From positions 815,001 through 879,000 of the forward strand of contig NZ_CP059164.1 in assembly GCF_013466985.1 (NCBI RefSeq): 64,000 bases of DNA, in the 5' to 3' direction. Position 1 is the stretch's first letter. Every line of letters starts with the position of its first letter. The notes below the pieces were generated by a model, which saw nothing but the letters and a program-made list of their open reading frames with translations, had not been told where the DNA came from and did no database searches. A program made the translations under genes and the position numbers. This document shows positions 19,369-27,034 of this stretch, piece by piece. The stretch comes from Nocardioides ungokensis. Lineage in GTDB: Bacteria; Actinomycetota; Actinomycetes; Propionibacteriales; Nocardioidaceae.

Positions 19369-19583
19369 CGCTTGCCGCCGTCGGGGATGTCGTCGTTGCG
19401 GCCGTCGAGTTTGTCGAGGGCGTCCTTGGCCTTCTCGGCCCCGGTCGCGAGCTTGTCGGCGTGCTTGCCGCCGGTCTTGTCGTCGACCATCTCGGCGGCC
19501 TTGTCGATGCCGTCAGCGATCTTGTCGCCGTGCTTGTCCACCGCCTCGGTCAGCTTCGCCTTGGCGTCGTCGAGGAATCCCAC
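19365..19583 (-). CDS. Small helical protein, MT0933/Rv0909 antitoxin-like
   Basis: 72 aa from GTG 19583, with AAGGAG 6 nt upstream. 'GFLDDAKAKLTEAVDKHGDK', 'KAAEMVDDKTGGKHADKLA' and 'KAKDALDKLDG' match the pattern of the small actinobacterial family annotated as MT0933-type antitoxin: amphipathic Lys/Asp helices with a central 'DDKTGGK'. No toxin gene lies next to it; the downstream genes are acidic small proteins and a Nudix hydrolase. The antitoxin label should be read as a family name only. First gene of the leftward operon, divergent from miaA across 64 bp. Confidence 0.7.
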   Translation of the reverse strand: MGFLDDAKAKLTEAVDKHGDKIADGIDKAAEMVDDKTGGKHADKLATGAEKAKDALDKLDGRNDDIPDGGKR

Positions 19584-19647
19584 GGGATGCTCCTTCCGGT
19601 CGGTGGCCCCCGGGTGGGGGAGGTCCGCTCTTTGACACACTAGCCAC

Positions 19648-20592
19648 ATGCCGACAAGCCCGATCGAGGCACCCGAGGAGCCCCCGGGGCGGGTCCCGAT
19701 CGTGGCCGTCGTCGGAGCCACCGCGTCGGGCAAGACCGGCCTCTCGCTCGACCTCGCCGAGCGGCTCGGCGGCGAGGTCGTCAACACCGACGCGATGCAG
19801 GTCTACCGGGGCATGGACGTCGGCACCGCCAAGCTCCCGCCCGACCAGCGGCGGGGGATCCCGCACCACCTGCTCGACCTGCTCTCGGTGCGCGACCCGC
19901 TGACCGTGGCGGAGTTCCAGGCCCGGGCCCGGGACGTCGCCGGGCGGCTGCGCGCCTCCGGGCGGGTGCCCGTGCTCGTCGGGGGCTCGGCCCTCTACAC
20001 GCGGGCGATCCTGGACCGCTTCGAGTTCCCCGGCACCGACGAGGCGGTGCGGGCGCGCCTGGAGGCGGAGCTCGCCGAGGTGGGGCCGCTGCGGCTCCAC
20101 GAGCGGCTCGCCACGCGGGACCCCGAGGCGGCGGCGCGGATCATCCCCGAGAACGGCCGGCGCACGGTCCGCGCCCTGGAGGTCATCGAGATCACCGGCC
20201 GCCCGTTCACGGCGTCGCTGCCGCGGCTGGAGTACGCCGACGCCGCCAGCGTGCAGGTCGGCATGGACATCGACCGGCCCACCCTCGACGCCCGGATCGA
20301 GCAGCGCGTGGACCAGATGTTCGAGGACGGCTTCGTGGCGGAGGTCGAGCGGCTGCTCGGCGAGGGGCTGGCCGAGGGCCGGACCGCCGGGCGCGCCATC
20401 GGCTACCGCGAGGTCGCGGCCCACCTCGCCGGCGAGCTCAGCCTCGAGGAGGCCCGGGAGCGCACCGTGGTGGCGACCCGGCGCTTCGCCCGGCGCCAGG
20501 ACTCGTGGTTCCGCAAGGACCCGCGGATCGTCTGGGTGGCCCACGACGACCCCGGAAGGGTGGAGAAGGCGCTGGCCGCCGTGCCACGCTGA
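19648..20592 (+). CDS. miaA: tRNA dimethylallyltransferase (MiaA)
   Basis: 314 aa. Transfers a dimethylallyl group to A37 of tRNAs that read UNN codons. P-loop 'VVGATASGKTG' at 21-31, then 'NTDAMQVYRGMDVGTAK', 'IPHHLLDLLS', 'VPVLVGGSALYTRAILD' and 'AGRAIGYREV', all family signatures, with the C-terminal 'RRFARRQDSWFRKDPRI' tRNA-binding helix. Length normal. It heads the miaA...dapF...hflX block found in many actinobacteria, here spread apart by inserted genes. Confidence 0.97.
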   Translation: MPTSPIEAPEEPPGRVPIVAVVGATASGKTGLSLDLAERLGGEVVNTDAMQVYRGMDVGTAKLPPDQRRGIPHHLLDLLSVRDPLTVAEFQARARDVAGRLRASGRVPVLVGGSALYTRAILDRFEFPGTDEAVRARLEAELAEVGPLRLHERLATRDPEAAARIIPENGRRTVRALEVIEITGRPFTASLPRLEYADAASVQVGMDIDRPTLDARIEQRVDQMFEDGFVAEVERLLGEGLAEGRTAGRAIGYREVAAHLAGELSLEEARERTVVATRRFARRQDSWFRKDPRIVWVAHDDPGRVEKALAAVPR

Positions 20593-20596
20593 GCGG

Positions 20597-21145
20597 GTGA
20601 CCCGGACGACGTACTACACCGCCTCCACGCTCGACGGGTTCCTCGCCGACGAGCACGACTCGCTGGACTGGCTCTTCGTCCAGCACATCGAGGAGGACGG
20701 GCCGATGAACTACGGCGCGTTCATCGCCGGCATCGGGGCGCTGACGATGGGTGCGACGACCTACGAGTGGATCCGTGCGCACCACGTCGAGAAGGGCGAG
20801 GCCTGGGCCTACCAGCAGCCCACGTGGGTGTTCACCCACCGCGACCTGCCGCCGATCGAGGGGGCCGACGTGCGGTTCACCTCCGGCGACGTCCGGCCGG
20901 TGCACGCGGCGATGGTCGAGGCGGCCGGCGGCAAGGACCTGTGGATCTGCGGCGGCGGCGACCTCGCGGCCCAGTTCGCCGAGGCGGGGCTGCTCGACGA
21001 GGTGTGCGTGCAGTTCGCCCCGGTGACGCTCGGAGCCGGGCGGCCGCTGCTCCCGCGCCCCTTCGACCTCAGGCTGACCGAGCTCGCGCGCAACGGCGAC
21101 TTCGCCTGCGCGAGGTACGACGTGGTGGGTCCGCGCGCCCGCTGA
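20597..21145 (+). CDS. RibD-C/dihydrofolate-reductase-like protein
   Basis: 182 aa from GTG 20597, 4 nt after the miaA stop. 'YYTASTLDGFLADEHDSLDW' at the N-terminus, 'LTMGATTYEWI' and 'DLWICGGGDLAAQFAEAGLLDE' are the NADPH-binding features of the RibD C-terminal / DHFR-like reductase superfamily. Single domain, cytoplasmic. It is probably an NADPH-dependent reductase, but many members have no known substrate, and it need not belong to riboflavin or folate synthesis. Probably cotranscribed with miaA. Confidence 0.85.
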   Translation: MTRTTYYTASTLDGFLADEHDSLDWLFVQHIEEDGPMNYGAFIAGIGALTMGATTYEWIRAHHVEKGEAWAYQQPTWVFTHRDLPPIEGADVRFTSGDVRPVHAAMVEAAGGKDLWICGGGDLAAQFAEAGLLDEVCVQFAPVTLGAGRPLLPRPFDLRLTELARNGDFACARYDVVGPRAR

Positions 21146-21225
21146 GCTCGAGGGCGTGCCCTCGACAACGGGTGCCTCACCGGGGCAGGGTGGGCGGGTC
21201 CGTCGCTCCATCTCGGGAGGAACGC

Positions 21226-23081
21226 ATGCGTCGTACCCGCACGACCGCAGCCGCCGCCATCACGGCGCTGACCATGGCCGGACTGGCTGCGCCGGCCGCT
21301 CCAGGGGCCGCCGCGGCCACCGCCCCGGCACCCGCCCACCGCCTCACCCCGCCACCCAAGACCCCCACGCAGGTCGGGTACGGCGGCGCGGTGACGTCGG
21401 TCGACGCGGACGCCTCACGGATCGGGCTGAACGTGCTCAAGCACGGCGGCAACGCCACCGACGCCGCGATCGCCACGGCGGCCGCGCTCGGCGTGACCGA
21501 GCCCTACAGCACCGGGATCGGCGGGGGTGGCTACTTCGTGCACTACGACGCCGGCACCGGCAAGGTGCGCACCATCGACGGCCGCGAGACCGCGCCGGCC
21601 GCGATGCCGCACGATGCGTTCATCGACCCCGACACCGGCCAGCCCTACCCCTTCACCCCGGAGCGGGTCACCAGCGGCGTCTCGGTCGGGGTCCCGGGCA
21701 CGCTCGCGACCTGGCAGCGCGCCCTGGACCGGTGGGGCACGCGCTCGTTGGGGCGCTCGCTCGCCCCGGCGGCGCGGCTCGCCCGGCACGGCTTCGTGGT
21801 CGACCAGACCTTCCACGACCAGACCGTGCAGAACAAGGTGCGGTTCAAGGCGTTCCGGTCCACCAAGCGGCTCTACTGGAAGCACGGGCACGCTCCGCGG
21901 GTCGGCACCCGATTCCACAACCCGGACCTGGCCGCGACGTACGACCTGATCGGTCGTCGGGGACCGGACGCGCTCTACCGCGGCGCGGTGGCCCACGAGA
22001 TCGCGCGCACCGTTCGCAACCCACCGACGACGAAGCAGACCGACCTCCCGGTGCCGCCCGGCTTCATGACGGCCCGCGACCTGCGGGACTACCACGCCAT
22101 CGACCGCAGCCCCACGCACTCGGACTACCGCGGGTACGACGTCTACGGGATGGCGCCGTCCTCCAGCGGGGGAGCGACCGTCGGCGAGGCCCTCGACATC
22201 CTCGAGCAGTACGACCTCTCCTCGATGGACGACGCCGCCGCGCTGCACCACTACATCGAGGCGAGCGCCCTGGCCTTCGCCGACCGCAACGCCTACGACG
22301 GCGACCCCGCCTACGTCCACGTCCCGCTGAAGGACCTGCTCTCCGACAAGTTCGCCGCCGAGCGGGCCTGCCAGATCGACCCGAACCAGGCGATGCCGAA
22401 GCCGACGGCTCCCGGCGACGTCACGTCGTACGACGGGCAGTGCGGCAGCGGCGCCGCGGGCACGACCAGGCCGGCGACCGACACCGAGAACGTCGAGACC
22501 AGCAACCTGACCGTCTCCGACAAGTGGGGCAACGTCGTGGAGTACACGCTCACCATCGAGCAGACCGGCGGGTCGGGGATCGTGCTGCCGGGGGGGGGTT
22601 CCTGCTCAACAACGAGCTGACCGACTTCTCGGCGGTCTACAACGCCGACGACCCGAACCGGATCGAGGGCGGCAAGCGCCCGCGCAGCTCGATGTCGCCG
22701 ACCATCCTGCTCAAGGGCGGCAAGCCGTTCCTGGCGCTCGGGTCGCCGGGCGGGTCGACGATCATCACCACGGTGCTGCAGATCCTCTTCAACCGGATCG
22801 ACCGTGGGATGCCGATCGCCGAGGCGCTGGCGGCGCCGCGCGCGTCGAACGGCAACGTGGAGAAGACGCTGGCGGAGCCGGAGTTCATCACGGCGTACGG
22901 CGCCGCGCTGGCGCCGTACGGCCAGCAGCTCCAGGCCTCGGGCGACCAGTTCACCAGCGCCGCGGAGATCGGGGCGGCCACGGCCATCGAGTTCGGCCAC
23001 GGCGGGCGGCTGACGGTCGTGGCGGAGCCGAAGCGGCGCGGCGGAGGGTCGGCGCGAGTGGTGCGCCCGACCGGCCCCTGA
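21226..23081 (+). CDS. ggt: Gamma-glutamyltransferase, secreted, one frameshift
   Basis: ATG 21226 follows GGGAGGAA. Sec signal peptide to about residue 33 ('PAAPGAAAATA'). Ntn-hydrolase family: 'LKHGGNATDAAIATA', 'GIGGGGYFVHY' and the catalytic Thr425 in 'VETSNLTVSDKWGN', where the usual Thr-Thr-His is Thr-Ser-Asn. Then 'FLLNNELTDFS', 'PRSSMSPTIL' and 'LGSPGGSTIITTVLQ'. The frame breaks in a run of nine G at 22590-22598; ten G restore 'LPGGGFLLNN' and a 618-aa protein of normal length. It hydrolyses glutathione and gamma-glutamyl amides or transfers the glutamyl group outside the membrane. Actinobacteria use mycothiol, so the physiological substrate is uncertain. Confidence 0.9.
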
Positions 23082-23087
23082 CCGGTT

Positions 23088-23132
23088 CGTGGTCCCGGGG
23101 TCAGCACCCCTTCCCACCGCCCCGGGGCCACG
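23088..23132 (+). terminator. Hairpin after ggt
   Basis: CGTGGTCCCGGGG / CCCCGGGGCCACG, 13 bp with one G-T pair and a 19-nt loop, starting 7 nt after the ggt stop. Confidence 0.55.
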
Positions 23133-23152
23133 GATCCCGTTACGGTTGGACC

Positions 23153-23791
23153 GTGCACACCGACACCTGGACCGAGATCTCCTCGGCCGACGAGCTGACC
23201 GCGCTGCTCGGTGAGCCGATCCAGCGGGTCCGTGACAAGGCCCGCCCCGCGCTGCTCGACGTTGACCGTGACTGGCTGGCGGCCTCGCCGTTCTGCGTGA
23301 TGGCGACGGCCTCGGCGGACGGTCGCTGCGACGCCTCGCCCAAGGGCGACCCGGCCGGGCAGCTCGTGCACGTGATCGACGAGCGCACGATCGCCATCGC
23401 CGAGCGGCCGGGCAACCGGCGGGCCGACGGCTACCGCAACATCCTCGAGAACCCGCACGTCGGGCTCGACTTCCTGATCCCCGGACGTGGCGACACGCTG
23501 CGCGTCAACGGCCGCGCGCGGCTGGTCAGCGACGCCCCCTTCTTCGACGCGTTGGTCGTGAAGGGGCACCGGCCGATCCTGGCCGTCGTGGTCGACATCG
23601 ACGAGCTGTTCTTCCACTGCGCCAAGGCCTTCCTGCGGTCCGGGCTGTGGAAGCCCGAGACCTGGGACCCCGAGGGCCGGGTGTCGCGGCGGGCCGTGAT
23701 CGCGCAGAAGTACGAGCCGACGGGGATGACCCTCGAGCAGCTCGACGACTACTACCGTCCCGAGAACTACGACAAGGGCCTGTATGCCTGA
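23153..23791 (+). CDS. Pyridoxamine-phosphate-oxidase-family flavoprotein
   Basis: 212 aa from GTG 23153. A TACGGT -10-like box ends 6 nt before the GTG, so the message is probably leaderless. 'SPFCVMATASADGRCDASPKG', 'IAIAERPGNRRADGYRNIL' and 'HVGLDFLIPGRGDTLRVNGR' (in pieces) are the FMN-binding split-barrel features of the MSMEG_1061-type PNPOx-like family. Likely an FMN- or F420-linked oxidoreductase; the substrate is unknown. It overlaps dapF by 8 bases, which suggests coupled translation. Confidence 0.85.
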   Translation: MHTDTWTEISSADELTALLGEPIQRVRDKARPALLDVDRDWLAASPFCVMATASADGRCDASPKGDPAGQLVHVIDERTIAIAERPGNRRADGYRNILENPHVGLDFLIPGRGDTLRVNGRARLVSDAPFFDALVVKGHRPILAVVVDIDELFFHCAKAFLRSGLWKPETWDPEGRVSRRAVIAQKYEPTGMTLEQLDDYYRPENYDKGLYA

Positions 23792-24644
23792 GTCCTACGC
23801 GTTCCTCAAGGGCCACGGCACCGAGAACGACTTCGTGCTCCTGCCCGACCACGACGGCAGCATCCACGGCGAGCTCACGCCCGAGCGGGTGCGTGCGCTG
23901 TGCGACCGGCGGGCCGGCATCGGCGGCGACGGGGTGGTGCGGGTGATCCGGACCGCGGCGTACGACGGGCCGGACGCCGCGCTGGTGCGCGGCCAGGACG
24001 CCGAGTGGTTCATGGACTACCGCAACTCGGACGGCTCGCTCTCGGAGATGTGCGGCAACGGAATCCGCGTCTTCGTGCGGCACCTGGTGGACGCCGGACT
24101 GGTCGATGCGTCCGCGCCGGTGCCGGTGGCCACCCGGGGCGGCCTGAAGACGCTGACCCTCGACGACGACCTGGTGACCGCCGACATGGGCCGGCCGAAG
24201 GTGCTGGGGCAGACCGTCGTCGGCGTCGGGCTGCACAGCTGGCCGGCGCGCCACGTCGACATGGGCAACCCGCACGCGGTGGCGCTGGTCGACGCACTGG
24301 AGGACGCCGGGACGTTGTACGACGAGCCGGCGTACGACCGGGAGACCTACCCCCACGGCGTGAACGTGGAGTTCGTGGTGCGCCGCGGCGAGCGGCACGT
24401 GGCCATGCGGGTGCACGAGCGCGGCTCGGGGGAGACCCGGTCGTGCGGCACCGGCGCGTGCGCGGTGATGGTCGCCTCGGCGCTGGCCGACGGGCTGGTC
24501 GCGGAGGGGACGCCACCGACCGCGGACGTGTCCTACCGGGTGGACGTGCCCGGCGGCACCCTCACCGTCAGCTGGACCGCCGACGACCGGGTGCTGCTCA
24601 CTGGGCCGGCCGTGGTCGTGGCATCGGGCACCACCTGTCTCTGA
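23784..24644 (+). CDS. dapF: Diaminopimelate epimerase (DapF)
   Basis: 286 aa. Converts LL- to meso-diaminopimelate for lysine and peptidoglycan synthesis. The two catalytic cysteines are present: Cys90 in 'EMCGNGIRVF' and Cys221 in 'ETRSCGTGACA'. 'GHGTENDFVLLPDHDG' and 'IGGDGVVRV' complete the family pattern. It starts inside the last codons of the preceding flavoprotein gene (8-base overlap). Position near miaA and hflX is conserved in actinobacteria. Confidence 0.97.
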   Translation: MPESYAFLKGHGTENDFVLLPDHDGSIHGELTPERVRALCDRRAGIGGDGVVRVIRTAAYDGPDAALVRGQDAEWFMDYRNSDGSLSEMCGNGIRVFVRHLVDAGLVDASAPVPVATRGGLKTLTLDDDLVTADMGRPKVLGQTVVGVGLHSWPARHVDMGNPHAVALVDALEDAGTLYDEPAYDRETYPHGVNVEFVVRRGERHVAMRVHERGSGETRSCGTGACAVMVASALADGLVAEGTPPTADVSYRVDVPGGTLTVSWTADDRVLLTGPAVVVASGTTCL

Positions 24645-24729
24645 CGGGTCGTGAGCCTGACGTGTGGTGAGTCTTCGGGGGCCATAGCGCGTGCTGGGGC
24701 ACGAGACCCGGGCTCTAGGATCGCCAGCC

Positions 24730-25506
24730 ATGGACATCAACGGAGCATCAGCGATCGTCACCGGCGGCGCGTCGGGCATCGGCGCGGCCGTCGCCCGCCA
24801 GCTCGCCGCCGCGGGCGCCAAGGTCGTCGTCGCAGACCTGCAGGCCGACAAGGGCGAGGCCCTCGCGAAGGAGATCGGCGGCACGTTCGTCAGCGTCGAC
24901 GTCACCGACACCGAGCAGATCAAGGCGGCGGTCCGCACGGCCGTCGAGCTCGGCCCGCTGCGGGTGCTGGTCAACTCGGCCGGCATCGGCTGGGCGCAGC
25001 GGACGATCGGCCGCGACGGGGAGTTCGACTCCGCCCACGACCTCGGGGCCTTCACCAAGGTCATCGCGATCAACCTGATCGGCACCTTCGACGCGGTGCG
25101 GCTCGCGGCCTCCGAGATGAGCAAGCTCGAGCCGACCGAGTCCGGCGAGCGGGGTGCCATCGTCAACCTGGCCAGCGTGGCGGCGTTCGACGGCCAGATC
25201 GGCCAGGCGGCGTACTCCGCCTCCAAGGGCGGCGTCGTCGGGATGACCCTCCCGGTCGCCCGCGACCTCGCGGCCTCGGCCATCCGCCTCAACACGGTGG
25301 CGCCGGGCCTGATCGACACCCCGATCTACGGCTTCGGCGGCGACGCCGAGGGGTTCAAGGCCAAGCTGGGCGAGAGCGTGCTGTTCCCCAAGCGGCTCGG
25401 CCAGCCCGAGGAGCTCGCGTCGATGGTGATGGAGTGCCTGCGCAACCCGTACATGAACGGCGAGACCGTCCGCGTCGACGGCGGCATCCGGATGCCTCCC
25501 AAGTAG
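24730..25506 (+). CDS. Short-chain dehydrogenase, 3-hydroxyacyl-CoA dehydrogenase type II-like
   Basis: 258 aa. A classical SDR: the NAD-binding 'VTGGASGIGAA' at 10-20, 'VDVTD', 'NSAGIG', catalytic Ser in 'NLASVAAFDG', and Tyr162/Lys166 in 'AYSASKGG'. The long stretch 'AFTKVIAINLIGTFDAVRLA' and 'GAIVNLASVAAFDGQIGQAA' fits the HSD17B10-like branch that oxidises 3-hydroxyacyl-CoA. NAD preference is suggested by the acidic 'VADLQ' after strand 2. A TAGGAT box 8 nt before the ATG suggests a nearly leaderless message. Confidence 0.85.
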   Translation: MDINGASAIVTGGASGIGAAVARQLAAAGAKVVVADLQADKGEALAKEIGGTFVSVDVTDTEQIKAAVRTAVELGPLRVLVNSAGIGWAQRTIGRDGEFDSAHDLGAFTKVIAINLIGTFDAVRLAASEMSKLEPTESGERGAIVNLASVAAFDGQIGQAAYSASKGGVVGMTLPVARDLAASAIRLNTVAPGLIDTPIYGFGGDAEGFKAKLGESVLFPKRLGQPEELASMVMECLRNPYMNGETVRVDGGIRMPPK

Positions 25507-25527
25507 CCGTCCTCCCCGCGCACCCCC

Positions 25528-25577
25528 GGGACGTCATACGGTCTCGTCGCCCGCGCGACCAGGTCGTATGACGTCCC
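25528..25577. terminator. Bidirectional hairpin with GACGTC arms
   Basis: GGGACGTCATACG / CGTATGACGTCCC is a perfect 13-bp inverted repeat with a 24-nt loop between the convergent SDR and TIGR03086-type genes. Confidence 0.75.
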
Positions 25578-25584
25578 GTGCTTC

Positions 25585-26120
25585 TCAGGCGCGGCGGCCC
25601 ATCAGCCCCAGGAGCCGGGTCTGCCGGTCCGCGTCGGTGGGTACGTCGACCGCCGGCTTGCAGACGCCCTCGGAGTAGAGCGCGTCGCCGAACCCCTTCA
25701 TGGCCGTCTCCAGGCGGTCCATCTCTTCCTCGGTCCAGCGGACCTCCTGGCCCAGCGCCCGGCCGAGGTCCCAGCGGTGCACGACGAGGTCGAACCCGTA
25801 GAAGTCGGTCAGCGTCTCGGCCACCGTGGTCCGGCCGAAGTAGCCGTCGTACTCCCGCGTGACGGCTGCGTCGTCCGCCACGACAGGCGTACGCCGTCCA
25901 GGTGGGCGCGCCACACCCTTTGCGGGTCGCCGGTGGGCCGCGACCCGGCGTCGAGGTCCTGCCGGGACAGGAAGTCGCGCTGGCTGTCGACCACGTGGTC
26001 GACCACGTCGCGGGCCGTCCAGCCTTCGCAGGGGCTCGGTGCGGTCCAGTCGCCGGCCGCGTCCACGACTGCGGAGAAGCGGTCGGCGTTGGTGAGGTAG
26101 TCGTCGATGAGTGCGTTCAT
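25585..26120 (-). CDS. TIGR03086-type / DinB-like metal-binding protein, one frameshift
   Basis: Start ATG 26120. The N-terminal part reads 'DDYLTNADRFSAVVDAAGDW' and 'CEGWTARDVVDHVVDSQRDF'. After a missing base near 25880-25883 it continues 'VADDAAVTREYDGYFGRTTV', 'FYGFDLVVHRWDLGRALGQ' and 'RQTRLLGLMGRRA'. One added base gives 178 aa. The His residues in 'DVVDHVV' and 'VVHRWDL' fit the three-His metal site of the DinB/maleylpyruvate-isomerase-like superfamily. Some members use mycothiol; the role here is unknown. Divergent from an AraC regulator that may control it. Confidence 0.8.
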
Positions 26121-26151
26121 GTGACCAGCGTGCGGCCCCACCGCGGCCCGG

Positions 26152-26163
26152 TTCTTGAAAGAA
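26152..26163. promoter_or_regulatory. Small inverted repeat in divergent promoter
   Basis: TTCTT-GA-AAGAA in the 51-bp gap between two divergent genes, one of which encodes an AraC regulator. A possible operator. Short, and evidence is positional only. Confidence 0.3.
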
Positions 26164-26171
26164 TCCGACAC

Positions 26172-27004
26172 GTGCCCCCCAATCGCCGGATCGACCCGAC
26201 CGAGCGGGCCCACCTGCGCGACGCCGCCGGCTACAGCCCGCCGATCCACCGGTTCGCGCCGACGCCCGAGGTCGCCGACCTGGTGCGCCGCTACTGGATG
26301 CCGGTCTGGGCGCTGCCGGAGGGGACACGGTCGGTGCAGCGGGTGCTGCAGTACCCGGTCTGCCTGATCGTGGTCTCCCACGAGTACGCCCTGCTCGTCG
26401 GGCCCAGCTCCGGGCTCTCGACGCAGGAGCTGGCCGGCGAGGGCTGGGCACTCGGCACCATGCTGCAGCCCGCGGCCGGCTCGCTGGTGTGGGGCGACTC
26501 GGTCGACACGCTGACCGACCGGGCGGTGCCGCTCACCGACGCTCGCGGCCTGGACGGCGCCGCGCTGATCGACGCGATCCGCGACGCGGTGGGCGCGGAC
26601 CCGCTGGCCCCGGACGGCCAGCAGCGGGCCGTGACCGCCGTCGAGGCCGCGCTCTCGCTGCTCCTGCCCGTCGACGAGGAGGGGCTGCTGGTCAACGCCG
26701 TCGTCGAGCACGTCGAGGGAGACTCCGGCGTACAGCGCGTGGGCCAGGTCTGCGAGAAGTTCGCGATCGGCGAGCGCACGCTGCAGCGGATGACCCAGCG
26801 CCGGATCGGGCTGTCCCCGAAGTGGCTGATCCAGCGTCGGCGCCTGCACGAGGCGGCCGAACGGCTGGCCGGCGAGGAGCGCCCCGACCTGGCCCGGGTG
26901 GCCGCCGACCTCGGCTACGCCGACCAGGCCCACTTCGGCCGCGACTTCCGCACGGTCACCGGCCTCACGCCGGGGAGTACGCCGCCGAGCCGCGCCCCCG
27001 CTGA
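26172..27004 (+). CDS. AraC-family transcriptional regulator, one frameshift
   Basis: GTG 26172 starts 'PPNRRIDPTERAHLRDAAGY'. The N-terminal domain is an AraC-type sensor. The C-terminal AraC helix-turn-helix pair is clear: 'VGQVCEKFAIGERTLQRM' and 'RVAADLGYADQAHFGRDFR'. One G is missing in the GGGG at 26972-26975. With it the protein ends 'LTPGEYAAEPRPR' at 27004 (277 aa) instead of running on. The ligand is unknown. Divergent from the TIGR03086-type gene; a 51-bp shared promoter region makes that gene the likeliest target. Confidence 0.8.
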
Positions 27005-27034
27005 CTCCCGGGCCAGCCGAGCACTCCTGCGCCC

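Noticed and set aside
19365..19583. Toxin-antitoxin pair based on the MT0933-like gene
   Set aside because: No toxin-like protein is adjacent; downstream proteins are disordered and acidic, plus a Nudix enzyme. The family name alone is not evidence.
21226..23081. Gamma-glutamyltransferase as a true pseudogene
   Set aside because: The only defect is one base in a run of nine G; both sides keep all family motifs, so an error is more likely.
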